Positions 40,923-51,639 of a stretch of DNA of 64,000 bases are shown one piece after another (position 1 is the stretch's first letter; each line of letters begins with the position of its first letter). The stretch comes from Leishmania infantum JPCM5 (Eukaryota > Euglenozoa > Kinetoplastea > Trypanosomatida > Trypanosomatidae). Position numbers and translations under genes: made by a program. The notes beneath the pieces were generated by a model. The model was not told the origin of the DNA and ran no database searches. It saw nothing but the letters and a program-made list of their open reading frames with translations. Where the stretch lies: assembly GCF_000002875.2 (NCBI RefSeq), contig NC_009405.2, forward strand, positions 695,900 through 759,899. The letters run 5' to 3'.

Positions 40923-41508
40923 ATGAAGTACCAAATCGCAAGTGTCGTGGCCGCTGCCGCGCTGTTCGGCGGCGCCGCTGCTGTGTCGTGCAGCGACAAG
41001 TACCCGCAGTCGTCCGCGTTCTTCGGCTCGATGGGTTGCGCGTCCGCGCTGATATTTGCCAACCTGGGCTCTGCCTACGGCACGGCGAAGTCCGGCGTCG
41101 GCGTTGCGCACCTGGGCATCCTGCACGCCGAACGCATCATGCGTGGCATCGTTCCGGTAGTCATGGCTGGCATCCTTGGTATCTACGGGCTGATCGTGTC
41201 CGTGATCATCAACAACAACATCAAGGCGGACGACAACTCGTACTCCGCGTTTGCGGGCTACTTGCACTTTGGCGCTGGTCTGGCCGCCGGCCTGTCGTCT
41301 CTTGCGGCCGGCCTGTCGATCGGGATTGCGGGCGATGCGTCTGTGCGCGCGTACGGCAAGCAGGAGAAGATCTTTGTCGCCATGATTCTGATGCTGATTT
41401 TTGCGGAGGCTCTGGGCCTGTACGGCCTGATCATCGCGCTTCTGATGAACAACACGGCTGGCAAGGTGGCTGCTGGTTGTCAGTAAGCGTAGCAGCTGGT
41501 ATGTGTAT
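40908..41508 (+). repeat. 601-bp duplicated block, copy A
   Basis: Identical by eye to 43010-43610. It begins 15 bp before the ATG, so it includes the acceptor CAG, and ends 22 bp after the stop codon. Flanks are unrelated outside these limits. Confidence 0.85.
40923..41486 (+). CDS. V-type ATPase proteolipid subunit c, copy 1
   Basis: 187 residues from the ATG at 40923. There are four hydrophobic helices in two repeats (S-A-F-F-G-S-M-G-C-A-S-A; G-L-S-S-L-A-A-G-L-S-I-G). The proton-binding Glu is in the last helix (I-F-A-E-A-L-G-L-Y-G-L-I). The N-terminus has an extra hydrophobic stretch (I-A-S-V-V-A-A-A-A-L-F-G-G-A) ahead of the first canonical helix. It forms the rotor ring of the V-ATPase in acidocalcisomes, lysosome or contractile vacuole. 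The downstream copy at 43025 encodes the same protein. Confidence 0.95.
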   Translation: MKYQIASVVAAAALFGGAAAVSCSDKYPQSSAFFGSMGCASALIFANLGSAYGTAKSGVGVAHLGILHAERIMRGIVPVVMAGILGIYGLIVSVIINNNIKADDNSYSAFAGYLHFGAGLAAGLSSLAAGLSIGIAGDASVRAYGKQEKIFVAMILMLIFAEALGLYGLIIALLMNNTAGKVAAGCQ

Positions 41509-43009
41509 TGCTGCGCAGCGTGTGTTTCGTGCTCGCTTTTCCATGACCGCTGATGTGGGTTCGTGTCGCTCTGTCTCAAGTGTTAGTGTGCCTTTGAGCG
41601 CACACAAGGGTGCGCTGTGCATGACCGACACCTCTCTTCCTCTGTTGGTGGGTATTTGGGTACGCGAGTGATAGCGATGGTGATGCTGCGATACATTAAA
41701 TGACATTATGTTTTTCGGCAGTGCTAGTTTTGTCGGTCACACCCGTCGTCCCTGCTCACTCCTGGCCGTTTCCAGCCACCCCTACAGCGGGTCTCTCTCG
41801 TTGCCATTGCACACGATGTGTTCTGACACAAGAAGAGGAGCGACAACCACACATGCGTCGGTAGGCAGGCAGACGGCGGCCCACTGACGTGTACTTGTGT
41901 TCTTTAATCTCTCTATATCTCTTTTTCTTTTTGGTGGTGAAAGGAAGAAAAGAATGCCTTAATGTGCTTCGATGTCGGTTTTTTTTTGTGGATTGTGTGC
42001 TCCCTTGGTGGCTTCTCTCGGTCTTCCATCCACCACCACCTCTTTGTCCTTTCCCCCCTTTTTACGCAACGTGTCGATCGTACAGAATGGAAGAGAGAGG
42101 GGAGACAAGAGGGGAAAGGGAGGCGAAGGGGACGAAAACGGGGATGAAGAGACGCGCGCGTAAAGAAGGTACGCGTGTGTGTGGCTAAGTATGGCCCTCG
42201 CTCTCTCCCTCTCTTTGTGGCTATTTTATTCCTCTTGTTGGTTGTCGTTGTGTGTGTGTTTGCCAACAATATTTATCGTACTAGCTTCTATCTAGGTGTC
42301 GGTGCCTCTCGTGTACGTTTTATGGGCTGTTGGCGTCTACATCTCGCCCTCTCTATTTTTGTTCTCCATTCGAATGACCGAAGTAGGCAAACGAAACGAG
42401 ATGCGAAGAAAAAGCAGAAAACAACGGAGGGGTATACGCACGCATACAGGAACACGTGAGGTGTGCCTTGGTGGGGCATGATGTATCTTTTGCAAAGTGA
42501 ACGAGACGCTTAGTCTAAGTATACAACCAGGTAGAGGCGGATACACATACACGCACGCACACCTACTTACATACACGTACACTCACGCCTGAGCAGCCGA
42601 CGCACGTTGTGCACCTACTCGTCCTGGACACACGCTTTCGTCCTGGTGGGCGTCCTGAGTGTTGAGTAGAGAAGCCTCTGTGGCTGGAAATAGAATTGAG
42701 CACATGTGTGCCTCTTTTTCAGCCACTCCCCGAGGCTGGCTTCTTCTCTCTCCGCGTGTGACGCGTCTCTTGTGTGCTCACTCCTCCTCATGTAAGCGCA
42801 CTCTCCCCCTCTTTGTGCGTGTATTTATTCTCTCCCCTTCGCTTCCTTCACCTTTATGCGTTCTAATACCCTTTGGGCCACGCGGTCGTTCAGTTTGTCT
42901 TAGTAGTCTGGCACCGCCTCGCTTCCCCTCTCTGCCCTTTTAAGTGGTACTTGAGCATATCAGCTTCCACAGCAATATACACGCATACGCTCACACGTCG
43001 TATAGAAGG
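41509..43009. other. Spacer between the two V-ATPase c genes
   Basis: No gene. Sequence unrelated to the region upstream of copy 1; C/T-rich tract at about 42780-42930 before copy 2. Confidence 0.6.
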
Positions 43010-43610
43010 TCAACTCCTTCAGCCATGAAGTACCAAATCGCAAGTGTCGTGGCCGCTGCCGCGCTGTTCGGCGGCGCCGCTGCTGTGTCGTGCAGCGACA
43101 AGTACCCGCAGTCGTCCGCGTTCTTCGGCTCGATGGGTTGCGCGTCCGCGCTGATATTTGCCAACCTGGGCTCTGCCTACGGCACGGCGAAGTCCGGCGT
43201 CGGCGTTGCGCACCTGGGCATCCTGCACGCCGAACGCATCATGCGTGGCATCGTTCCGGTAGTCATGGCTGGCATCCTTGGTATCTACGGGCTGATCGTG
43301 TCCGTGATCATCAACAACAACATCAAGGCGGACGACAACTCGTACTCCGCGTTTGCGGGCTACTTGCACTTTGGCGCTGGTCTGGCCGCCGGCCTGTCGT
43401 CTCTTGCGGCCGGCCTGTCGATCGGGATTGCGGGCGATGCGTCTGTGCGCGCGTACGGCAAGCAGGAGAAGATCTTTGTCGCCATGATTCTGATGCTGAT
43501 TTTTGCGGAGGCTCTGGGCCTGTACGGCCTGATCATCGCGCTTCTGATGAACAACACGGCTGGCAAGGTGGCTGCTGGTTGTCAGTAAGCGTAGCAGCTG
43601 GTATGTGTAT
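43010..43610 (+). repeat. 601-bp duplicated block, copy B
   Basis: Same 601 bp as 40908-41508. Direct orientation, 2102 bp apart start to start. Confidence 0.85.
43025..43588 (+). CDS. V-type ATPase proteolipid subunit c, copy 2
   Basis: 187 residues, same protein and nucleotide sequence as copy 1, including the acceptor CAG just before the ATG. Upstream and downstream sequences differ, so the two mRNAs have different 5' leaders and 3' UTRs and could be regulated differently. Extensive identity limited to the coding unit suggests recent duplication or continuing gene conversion. Confidence 0.95.
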   Translation: MKYQIASVVAAAALFGGAAAVSCSDKYPQSSAFFGSMGCASALIFANLGSAYGTAKSGVGVAHLGILHAERIMRGIVPVVMAGILGIYGLIVSVIINNNIKADDNSYSAFAGYLHFGAGLAAGLSSLAAGLSIGIAGDASVRAYGKQEKIFVAMILMLIFAEALGLYGLIIALLMNNTAGKVAAGCQ

Positions 43611-45034
43611 GAGTCTGCTCAAAGGAGACCAGTTTAGTGCAGGTTGTCTACCGAGAGCTCCCTCTGCGTATAGTGCAATCAGGAAGTGTCCATGAAGGCA
43701 TGCTTTGATACCAGCGGTTCTGCACATGCAAACGCACACACACACACACACATACACACGGACACGGACACAGAGACATACTTGCGGACGCCAGCTCATT
43801 CGTTGACGAGTCCTTCTGCCTTTTCTGATGCCCCCTTTTCCGTGCGTGTCTGGTTGCTTCTCGAACAAGAAAGGGGGAAATTGCGTGTGTGTCTTTATTA
43901 TTGCCTTCCCCATTCAGTTCTGTTGCCACTGGAGATGGTGAGGGGCGCGCTGCCGTGTGTCGGCATGCCCACCCTGCCTCTGTTGTTGATGGCTTTTGGT
44001 TTTCGGCGCTGGTAGTAAAGGTGGTGTGGCTGGCACTTCATTCTTCCTAAAAGGCGGGCGAGGAAAAGCGGAGAGGGGAAAGTGCAGAATGAGACGAGGA
44101 GCCAGCACAACGTGCCTTGTGGTCGGCTCGTTGTCGCTTTGTCGCCTCGTCTGAGGTGCAGCCGAGGGTGCGCGCGTCTATATGCGCGTGCAATCTTTTG
44201 TGAGCTCGTGTGCCATTGAACACACACCGCAGACGGGGCGACGTGGAGCCATTGCGTGTGTACGCGCACGTGACGGGCGCGTTTCTCAGCCCTCGCTAGA
44301 AGAAAGAAACATGACGCGCGCTGAATGAAGGCGGTGCGGTGTGCAGTTGCCGAACATGTTATTTTTTTCTTTTGTCACGTGATCCATCGGCGACGTGTGC
44401 TTGAGGGCCGCCATCCCACACCCTTGCTTGGATCCACCCCCTCTAGCGGGTTTGTGTGATTGCCATTCAGCGCGGACCCTTCTTGACTGCGTGTGCGCGC
44501 CCGTCTCTACTCCTTGGCTTGTTTTCGTCTCCATGTAGGTCTTGACACCAGAGAGAGACAAGAGGTGCGTGCACACACACGTGCGCATGCTTGTGCCCAC
44601 ATTCTGGGGTGACATGCGGCCAGAAGATGTGTCGCTTCTCTGCCGCACACACACACACACACATGCACACACATGCACTTCATCATGCGTCATCTGTTTC
44701 CCTTCCTTACTACTCTCCATTTTATTGTTGGGTCCTGTCTTGCCAAGCGGCGTAGCACCTGGTCCTTGCCCCCGCTCCTTCTGCCCTCTTTCCACTTCCC
44801 CTGACAGGCGGGGAATTTCAGGTTGCGTCAAGCGGGGCCTTTTTCTTTCACCTGTTCTTATCTCTGTCGCCGCTGCTCCCAATCCTTTTTCGTTCGGCTG
44901 CTGCACGGGCTCGGAGGCGTGCACGCGCCTACATCATTTTTCTCTCGTAGTCCTATACCCTTTTCGTCCTCGGGCGCGTCATCGAGCTTCTCACTCACAG
45001 GGTGTGACTTCCTCGTGTGCGTGCGTATGCGACT
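43611..45034. other. Intercistronic spacer
   Basis: No gene. CA run at about 43735-43752, C/T-rich tracts at 44700-44960, and the probable GAA1 acceptor CAG ending at 45000. Confidence 0.6.
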
Positions 45035-45107
45035 ATGCTGCGCAGAGCCATATTCATCGGTGCTCGGCACCATGGTGGGAAGTTGGCGCCTTTTTTTCTT
45101 GTCTTAG
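45027..45107 (+). other. Overlapping upstream ORF before GAA1
   Basis: If splicing uses the CAG at 44998-45000, the first AUG in the mRNA is 45027, out of frame with GAA1. It opens a 26-codon frame that ends at TAG 45105-45107, overlapping the GAA1 start. It could reduce GAA1 translation. Not proposed as a protein gene. Confidence 0.4.
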
Positions 45108-46429
45108 GCATTGGGTTGCTATGCCTTCTTCCCGTGCTGCGCACGCGGAAGATATACATCGATGAAAACGCGATCGGCCAAATGTTCCCGTCGGCCGACG
45201 CCGGTTCCGTGACCGCGTACCTCGACCCCACGGTGCGCTGGCCACAACGACTAGTGCGGGGGCGGCGTTCTCCCGGGTCCGAGATTGTGGCAGTGTATGT
45301 GAACACAGATTATCCAGCCTCCGTCTCGCTCGCCAATGCCTTGATCGAGGTGATCCGCCGCAGGAAGAGCCTCGCCTGTGACGTGCAGTTCTACTTTGTG
45401 AATAGCAGCGAGGAGTGGCCGGTGCCGCAGGCGTACACCCGCGCCGCACTTGTGCTGAATCTTTCCACCCTGTACAACCGCCACATCTGCATAGACACTC
45501 TCGGGGCAAACGGCATCCAGCCCAACCAGGATTACACAAACACCGCTGCTCAGTTTGCCGCTGCGAATCAGTTTCTGCCCAGTTACCTCTGCCAACGACG
45601 GCATCGCTCCACAGATGATGCTCACGCCGGCTTTTGGCACTACTGGGCTTACCTTGAAGCGTCTGTGCAGCTTCCAACTCGTCCGCAGCCGTGGCACATC
45701 ATCCCATCTCACAGCATCAACACCATTGCAATATCCTCCGACCCACTGTACATGGCGAGCTCGATGTTTCCACATTCACAGTTGCCGGATGCGTTCGCCC
45801 AGCTGGTGCTGCAGATCATTGTCTCCCTCAACGGTCTGGAGGAAAAGTTCCACCACTCCACCTTTGTGTGGCTGCCCGTGAGTCTGTGGCACTACGTCGA
45901 GTACGACCACGCACAGTTCTGCATCATACTGTTCGTCGCCTCCATATTCTCCACGACGTACTCCGAGTATCAGCTGCGTGGCATCAGCATTACCCCGCTG
46001 TTCGTGACGCTGCTGCTCACACCTGTTGCGGCTGCGGCTGTGTTTCAGGTCGCTGGCTGGGGGGCAGTAGCGGCGGCGTCGGCCGCGTTTTCGCTGCTCT
46101 TCCGGCTTCTCATGGGCCATGTCAATAGCGGCATGCTGCTCAGCTTCAACGCGATAGCGCTGTGCCTTCTGATCATCCTGCAGCCGGCGTGCGGCTTAGT
46201 GGCTGGGGCGGCCGCTGCGATCCAGGTCTCTTTCATCCACAATGCCCTTCAGAACCGCCCCGCCATGGCTGTCGGCGCCGCTGTATCGTCGGCGCTCGCC
46301 TACTACTTCATTTACCACCTCCGGCTGCCACTCTTTGGTGTGGACGGCATCAGCGAGTTGTTCGTGAGCTTTGTAATTTACCCCAACGCGGTGTGGATTG
46401 GCAGCCGGCTCCTGTGCTTGCTGTCTTGA
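45035..46429 (+). CDS. GAA1: GPI transamidase subunit GAA1
   Basis: 464 residues from the ATG at 45035; the frame opens earlier with GTG only. A membrane anchor at about 18-36 is followed by the GAA1 hallmark Y-I-D-E-N-A-I-G. A long lumenal domain (about 40-250) comes next, then several hydrophobic helices in the C-terminal half (about 290-460). GAA1 is the peptidase-fold-like subunit of the complex that replaces a C-terminal peptide with a GPI anchor in the ER. This is central in trypanosomatids, whose surface is dominated by GPI-linked proteins. It is shorter than human GPAA1. An out-of-frame ATG precedes the start. Confidence 0.88.
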   Translation: MLRRAIFIGARHHGGKLAPFFLVLGIGLLCLLPVLRTRKIYIDENAIGQMFPSADAGSVTAYLDPTVRWPQRLVRGRRSPGSEIVAVYVNTDYPASVSLANALIEVIRRRKSLACDVQFYFVNSSEEWPVPQAYTRAALVLNLSTLYNRHICIDTLGANGIQPNQDYTNTAAQFAAANQFLPSYLCQRRHRSTDDAHAGFWHYWAYLEASVQLPTRPQPWHIIPSHSINTIAISSDPLYMASSMFPHSQLPDAFAQLVLQIIVSLNGLEEKFHHSTFVWLPVSLWHYVEYDHAQFCIILFVASIFSTTYSEYQLRGISITPLFVTLLLTPVAAAAVFQVAGWGAVAAASAAFSLLFRLLMGHVNSGMLLSFNAIALCLLIILQPACGLVAGAAAAIQVSFIHNALQNRPAMAVGAAVSSALAYYFIYHLRLPLFGVDGISELFVSFVIYPNAVWIGSRLLCLLS

Positions 46430-46896
46430 GAGCCGCTACCTCTGCGCTCCGTCCGCGTACGCGGTACCACTGCCATCAACCATCACCATCACCGAGCACA
46501 AAACACCAAGAAACGGGAGAACGTAGCGCCAGCAACTAATCTGTAGCGCTAAGGCACACGGAAGCTTGTTGGTCAGCGATAGGTGTCACAAGGATGAGAA
46601 TGAGCGCAAGATTCACATTTCATTTCTTTATCCACCGTTTCGGCTGTCAAACGTCTCACGTGCGTACAGGAGCGCGTGCTTCTCTCGTGAAGCTCGTCTG
46701 CTCTGCCTCATATCGACTTGCGAGAGGCATTGAACATGTGCTCCTTGTGTTTCTCCTTTTCCTGTCGAGCGCCGCCTGTTTTGTTCCCACGGACGGACGG
46801 TTGCATTGATGTATGCCTGCCTTTTCTATATGCATGGCTCTTCTCTCTCCCATTTCCCTCGCACATTTCCGTCTGCCCCCTTCCCCATTCCCCCTC

Positions 46897-46934
<38 letters not shown>

Positions 46935-47015
46935 CTCCTGCTTTCCATTCACTCGCTTATCCAACAACCATGCACTTTTCTGGGCACGTAAATCGCAGGT
47001 TTACTACGAAGCAAG
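46430..47015. other. Intercistronic spacer with long CA run
   Basis: No gene. CA microsatellite at 46900-46931, then a C/T tract and AAATCGCAG acceptor upstream of L37a. Confidence 0.6.
46900..46931. repeat. CA microsatellite
   Basis: Sixteen CA units in the L37a 5' flank. Confidence 0.95.
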
Positions 47016-47294
47016 ATGGCAAAGCGCACAGTGAAGATGGGCGTGATGGGCCGCTATGGCACCCGTTACGGCGCAAACCCGCGTAAGCGCGCGAAGAAGC
47101 TTGAAGTGTCCCAGCACGCCAAGCACTTCTGCTCCTTCTGCGGTAAGTTTGCATTCCGCCGCAAGGCTGTCGGCATCTGGCGTTGCGACGGCTGCAGCAA
47201 GACGGTTGCCGGTGGTGCGTACACCCTGAGCACGCCGAACAACAGCACCGTCCGCTCCACGGTCCGCCGTCTGCGCGAGCTGGCCAAGATTTAA
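47016..47294 (+). CDS. RPL37A: 60S ribosomal protein L37a (eL43)
   Basis: 92 residues, full length. Start [10 protein letters not shown] zinc ribbon with C-S-F-C at about 39-42 and C-D-G-C at about 57-60 is the family hallmark, followed by the conserved [11 protein letters not shown]. Large ribosomal subunit protein. Confidence 0.96.
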
Positions 47295-48099
47295 CGTCGT
47301 AGGCCGATGCTCATATCTTCCCCTTTTTTCACGGTGCCGTTCCTTTTCTTCTTTCATTTCTTCCCTTCCGAGACAACAAATAAACGCAACACATAGAAGT
47401 ATAGACAGGAACTGCGCCAAGCTGTGTATTGCCCTTCTCCCCCCTCCCACAACGACACAGCGTGTGCGCTGTTCATGGACGCTTCATGTGAGGAGGAACG
47501 CGACGAGAGACGGACAGGGATGGAGAGCCGCGCTGAACACGCAAAGCGCCCGCCCACAGGGACACAAACAGAGGCACAGATGGCCCGCTACTGGCTTCCT
47601 TTTCGCCGCCAAGAGGGCGCTGTGCATGCGCACGTGTGGGGTGGCGGTGGCCCAATAGCACAAGCGTGCCGCTGTGTATCTGTGCATGACACAGACATGC
47701 AAGCATCTTGCTGCTCCGGCTCCTTTTCTCGTCTGAGTGTCGGTCGTTTTTTCTGTCTCTCGTACGCCACCTTGATCTTTCTCCATCCTTCCCCCTCTTT
47801 ATCTCTCGCCATCTCTGTGCCCCCGCTTGTGCGAACTGCCGGTGTGCGAAACCCCCCTCCCCCAAGAAGGAGGTATTTGCGTTCTTTCTCGTCGTGTCTT
47901 CCCGGCCTGACGTTTCTCTCTAGTCTTCTCGGTTTTGCATTCTGAGTGCTTTCATCCCTGCTTTCCGTGAGTCCAGCGTGCGCTGCGCTTAGCTACCCGT
48001 GTGTGTCACACACGTACACCCCGCCTATACTAACCCTCCGCCCTGGCACCCCCTCTCTCCGTCTCTTCTCTTCGTCGCACGCGTGCACGCCATCCAATC
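47295..48099. other. Intercistronic spacer
   Basis: No gene. C/T-rich tracts at 47745-47830 and about 48040-48075 before the alpha5 gene. Confidence 0.55.
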
Positions 48100-48834
48100 A
48101 TGTTCACCTCCAAGTCTGAGTACGACCGCGGCGTGAACACCTTCAGCCCGGAGGGTCGCATTTTCCAGATCGAGTATGCTGTGGAGGCCATCAAACTGGG
48201 TAGTACCAGCCTCGGAATCCGTACGCCCGAGGGCGTCGTTCTTGCCGCGGAGAAACGCGTGCCATCGACTTTGGTCGTTCCGTCCAGCATGAGTAAGATT
48301 ATGGAGATCGACAGCCACATTGCGACTGTCATGAGCGGCATGGTTGCAGATGCGCGCATCCTTGTCGAGCACGCCCGCGTGGAGTCGCAGAACCACCGCT
48401 TCACCTACAACGAGCCCATGTCCGTGGAGTCCTGCACGCTAGCGACGTGCGACCTGTCGATCCAGTTTGGTGAGAGCGGTGGCAAGCGCAAGCTGATGTC
48501 ACGCCCGTTCGGCGTGTCGCTGCTCATCGCCGGCGTAGATGAAAAGGGCCCGCAGCTGTGGCAGACAGACCCCAGCGGCACGCACACGCGCTACGACGCC
48601 CAAGCCATTGGTGGCGGTGCCGAGGCGGCGCAGAGTGTCTTCACGGAGCGCTACCACCGCAACATGACGCTGGAGGAGGGCGAGACGCTCGCGGTGGACA
48701 TTCTGAAGCAGGTGATGGAGGACCAGCTGTCGCCGGAGAACATAGAGGTGGCCGTAGTGCGGGCAGACGACGGCAAGCTGCACATGTACACACCCACAGA
48801 AATCAAAGCAATCATGAGTCGCATGCCGGAGTAA
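48100..48834 (+). CDS. PSMA5: 20S proteasome subunit alpha5
   Basis: 244 residues. Start M-F-T-S-K-S-E-Y-D-R-G-V-N-T-F-S-P-E-G-R is diagnostic for alpha5, followed by I-F-Q-I-E-Y-A-V-E-A-I-K-L-G-S-T. Full length with the C-terminal helix ending I-M-S-R-M-P-E. Outer-ring subunit of the 20S core, partner of the alpha2 subunit at 25.4 kb. The start is the ATG at 48100 after a C/T tract. Confidence 0.96.
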   Translation: MFTSKSEYDRGVNTFSPEGRIFQIEYAVEAIKLGSTSLGIRTPEGVVLAAEKRVPSTLVVPSSMSKIMEIDSHIATVMSGMVADARILVEHARVESQNHRFTYNEPMSVESCTLATCDLSIQFGESGGKRKLMSRPFGVSLLIAGVDEKGPQLWQTDPSGTHTRYDAQAIGGGAEAAQSVFTERYHRNMTLEEGETLAVDILKQVMEDQLSPENIEVAVVRADDGKLHMYTPTEIKAIMSRMPE

Positions 48835-50244
48835 GAAATGGAAGACAACCAATGGAACATGCAGATGTAGCAGTCGACGATCGCCCCACTCCTCTGTGAA
48901 GAGTAGGATTCACAGAATAGAAAAACGATGAGGGGAAGAGCTGCGCTGATTCTTGTATTCGCACTTTCCAAGGCCGATGCACGACCAAGGAGGGGAAGCA
49001 GCGCTGAATCGTCAACGCCGTCTCCTACCCTCTCTATTCCCTCCCCTATCAATACCATCTCTTCCCGTTTTCGTGCTTCACGTCGTTGGTCTCGTCCTCT
49101 TCCACTAGCCTCTTATCTCCCCTGCTTCGCTGGAAGCGCACAACTTGGGGCTACTGCTGCTGCTGCTGCTGCTGCGTATGCGTGTGTGCAGCAGTAGCGG
49201 CTGCGTATGTGGCGTCGCTCTGGTGGTACTCTCTGTTCCTCCCCTCTTCTATTTCATGCCCTTTGTCTGTTTATCTCCCTTTTTTCCCTTTTGTGCTCTC
49301 GTTCATGTTGTGGCGCTTTCCATCCACTCTCTGTGCGTGGATGTGTCGTCTGTGTATGCGTCTCTCTCTGTCTGTGTATGTATGTGTGTGCGCGCCTCTC
49401 TCTCGCACGCAGCCATTGAATCGGCCATGGTATTCGTTGACTGGAAGAATAGCGGAAACAAGCGAAAAACCGAAAAGGACACACCCGAGGAGCAAATCTG
49501 CCGTCAGGACCGGGCCAGCGCGCACCGTGAAAACCACGCACTATTTACTTGCAGCTGACAGCAGGAGAGAGGAGACGGGCGAAGATACGTCCATCTGCAC
49601 TGAATGCGCTGCACGTGCGTTGTTTTGTTTTTCCTCTCGTGGAGGAGGTGAGGGTTGGGGTGTCTGAACGCACCCGGCGCAAGCTGTGGCGGGCAATGTA
49701 GGACTCATCTCATCACCAGAGTCCATGCGCCATCCTTCACGCAGCCTGCATTGTTGCCTTATGCGGGGACTTGTCCGACATGACCTTAGTGCGTGGTGCG
49801 GTGAGCAGATGTCGTGGCGCTGCCTGGGGGCCTCCATTCGTCAAGCAATGCGTTTTCTCCTCTCCGTCTCTCGCATTTCTGCTCTTTTCGGTGCGGCCAC
49901 GCTATCCCCCTTTCTATCTCTTCCTTTCACTGCGGTTTAATGGCGCGCGCCATTTCCCTTTCTCCAGTCGCTCTTTCTTTAATACCACCGCACACCAGCA
50001 CTCCTCTCCTTCTTCGCTCTACTCCAACAAAGAAAGCGGGAGCGCCTCTCTCTCTGTCGTGCTGCTCTTGCTTTGCACATAAACCTGCGTTCCTCTTGAG
50101 TGTGTCTTTCTCCTGCTCTCTCTCAGTGTGCTGCCTCTCTCCCGCTCCTGTCTCCCTCCCTGCCCTCCACACTACCCTACGGCAGTGACACCGACGCTTC
50201 GCCCGCTACTTCAACTCAACCTTCTAACAAAAAACAACAACAGC
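48835..50244. other. Intercistronic spacer
   Basis: No gene. A (CTG)7 stretch at about 49153-49175 and C/T-rich tracts up to 50180, fitting the PEX14 splice region. Confidence 0.55.
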
Positions 50245-51639
50245 ATGGCGGCAGAAGTCCCGGCGCAGCCTCAGGCAGCTCTGGAAGCTCCGCTGCCGGA
50301 GCCAGAGCAGCCGTCTTCGTCGGAACTGGACGCTGATACAACGGTTCAGTCCGCCATCCGCTTCTTGCAAGATTCACGCGTGCGGCGCTCGCCGGTCGAG
50401 TCGCAGATCCGTTTCCTCAAGGGTAAAGGCGTGCCAGATGAACAGATAAAGTACGCCCTCGCCAAGGTAGGAAGGACAGTCACAGCGGAGAAGATTGCCT
50501 CTGTTCGTGCCCCGCCCGCCAACGCAGCACCAACCGGTGCCACGGCGACAGCGTGTACCACCCCTCTTTCTGCACAGCTCAAGACGGCGCGGCAAAACGC
50601 GCCAGTGACCATGACGCCAGGTCCGCAGTACACACAAACGCTGTTTCCTCACTCGCCCCCACCACCGCAGGTGGAGCGGCAGACGAAGACAGTGGACTGG
50701 CGTGACGTCGTGATTGGCGCCGGCGCCGCCATGCTTTCCGGGTTTTCTGCGTACAAACTCTTCAACCGGTACTCCCCTTACGAATTTCGTCGCAAGACGG
50801 ATAAGAAGTCGCGGCTGTATCGCGGGTCCTCCTCACGGCCCCGCTCCGCCAACATCGCGTCTTCGGGGAGCGAAACAGATGCGTCATCAACGCCGCAGCG
50901 TGGCTGTGTGCCTCCGCTGCCGCCACCACCACCGATGGCTGCCGCTGCTGAGCCAAGTGTGTCGGCTGCCTCACCAGCCGCCCTCACTGAGGAGGTGAAG
51001 AGGCTGCAGACGGAGCTGGACGAGGCCAAGGAGGCGCTGGCTAATGAGCGGAAAAAATGCGCCGACCTCGCCGTGAGCGCGGCGAAGATCCGCGCGGACA
51101 AGCAGCAGCTGAGTAGGGCCAACGATCGCCTCACACAGCAGATTGACGGTCTCAAGAAGGATATAGAAAGGCTGGAGAGGGAGAAGAGCTCTGCCGTCGG
51201 CGAGGCGACGCAGACGACAGCGGAAGGGGCAGTGGCGGCGGCCCCTGGGCCTCCCTCGACGTACTTCCCATCGGTGACGACGGAGGGCGAGCAGGCGCGA
51301 AATTCACCAGAGGTGACATCGGTGACGAGCGCATCCGCGCCGAATTCTGACGTGGTGCCCGTTCTACCCGTCGTGCCATCACTCGAGGCGCCAGCGACCG
51401 CTACTGCCGCTCCTGCCATGCCGGACCCCATCACAGAGGCTGTCCAGGTTGCACCCGCATCCGCCGCCGCTGTTGCGCCGGCTCCTGAGTTACCCCCGGT
51501 TGTCGTTGCGGCGTCCACCCCGTACGCGGATGCCGCAGCTCCTGTCGCTACTGTCACGGAGGTGGCTGCGCCCCTGCTTCCCATCGGCGGCGCAGAGCCG
51601 CCGAAGGCAGGTGACGGCACTCCGATGTCGATTGGCTAA
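50245..51639 (+). CDS. PEX14: Peroxin 14, glycosome membrane import receptor
   Basis: 464 residues from the ATG at 50245. The frame runs upstream into the pyrimidine tract with GTG/CTG-type starts only. Residues about 32-75 form the PEX14 N-terminal three-helix domain (S-A-I-R-F-L...P-V-E-S-Q-I-R-F-L-K-G-K-G-V) that binds PEX5 and PEX19. A hydrophobic segment lies at about 152-170 (V-V-I-G-A-G-A-A-M-L-S-G-F-S-A-Y-K-L-F). A coiled coil (about 252-315) follows, then an Ala/Pro/Thr-rich tail. PEX14 docks cargo-loaded receptors on glycosomes, which house glycolysis in these organisms. Low-complexity linkers are typical for the kinetoplastid protein. Confidence 0.93.
   Translation: MAAEVPAQPQAALEAPLPEPEQPSSSELDADTTVQSAIRFLQDSRVRRSPVESQIRFLKGKGVPDEQIKYALAKVGRTVTAEKIASVRAPPANAAPTGATATACTTPLSAQLKTARQNAPVTMTPGPQYTQTLFPHSPPPPQVERQTKTVDWRDVVIGAGAAMLSGFSAYKLFNRYSPYEFRRKTDKKSRLYRGSSSRPRSANIASSGSETDASSTPQRGCVPPLPPPPPMAAAAEPSVSAASPAALTEEVKRLQTELDEAKEALANERKKCADLAVSAAKIRADKQQLSRANDRLTQQIDGLKKDIERLEREKSSAVGEATQTTAEGAVAAAPGPPSTYFPSVTTEGEQARNSPEVTSVTSASAPNSDVVPVLPVVPSLEAPATATAAPAMPDPITEAVQVAPASAAAVAPAPELPPVVVAASTPYADAAAPVATVTEVAAPLLPIGGAEPPKAGDGTPMSIG

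Noticed and set aside
44286..44924. 212-codon minus frame in the V-ATPase-GAA1 spacer
   Set aside because: Opposite to the array, contains Cys-Val repeats from a GT microsatellite, no domain.
50778..51620. 280-codon minus frame opposite PEX14
   Set aside because: Antisense shadow of Ala/Pro-rich coding sequence.
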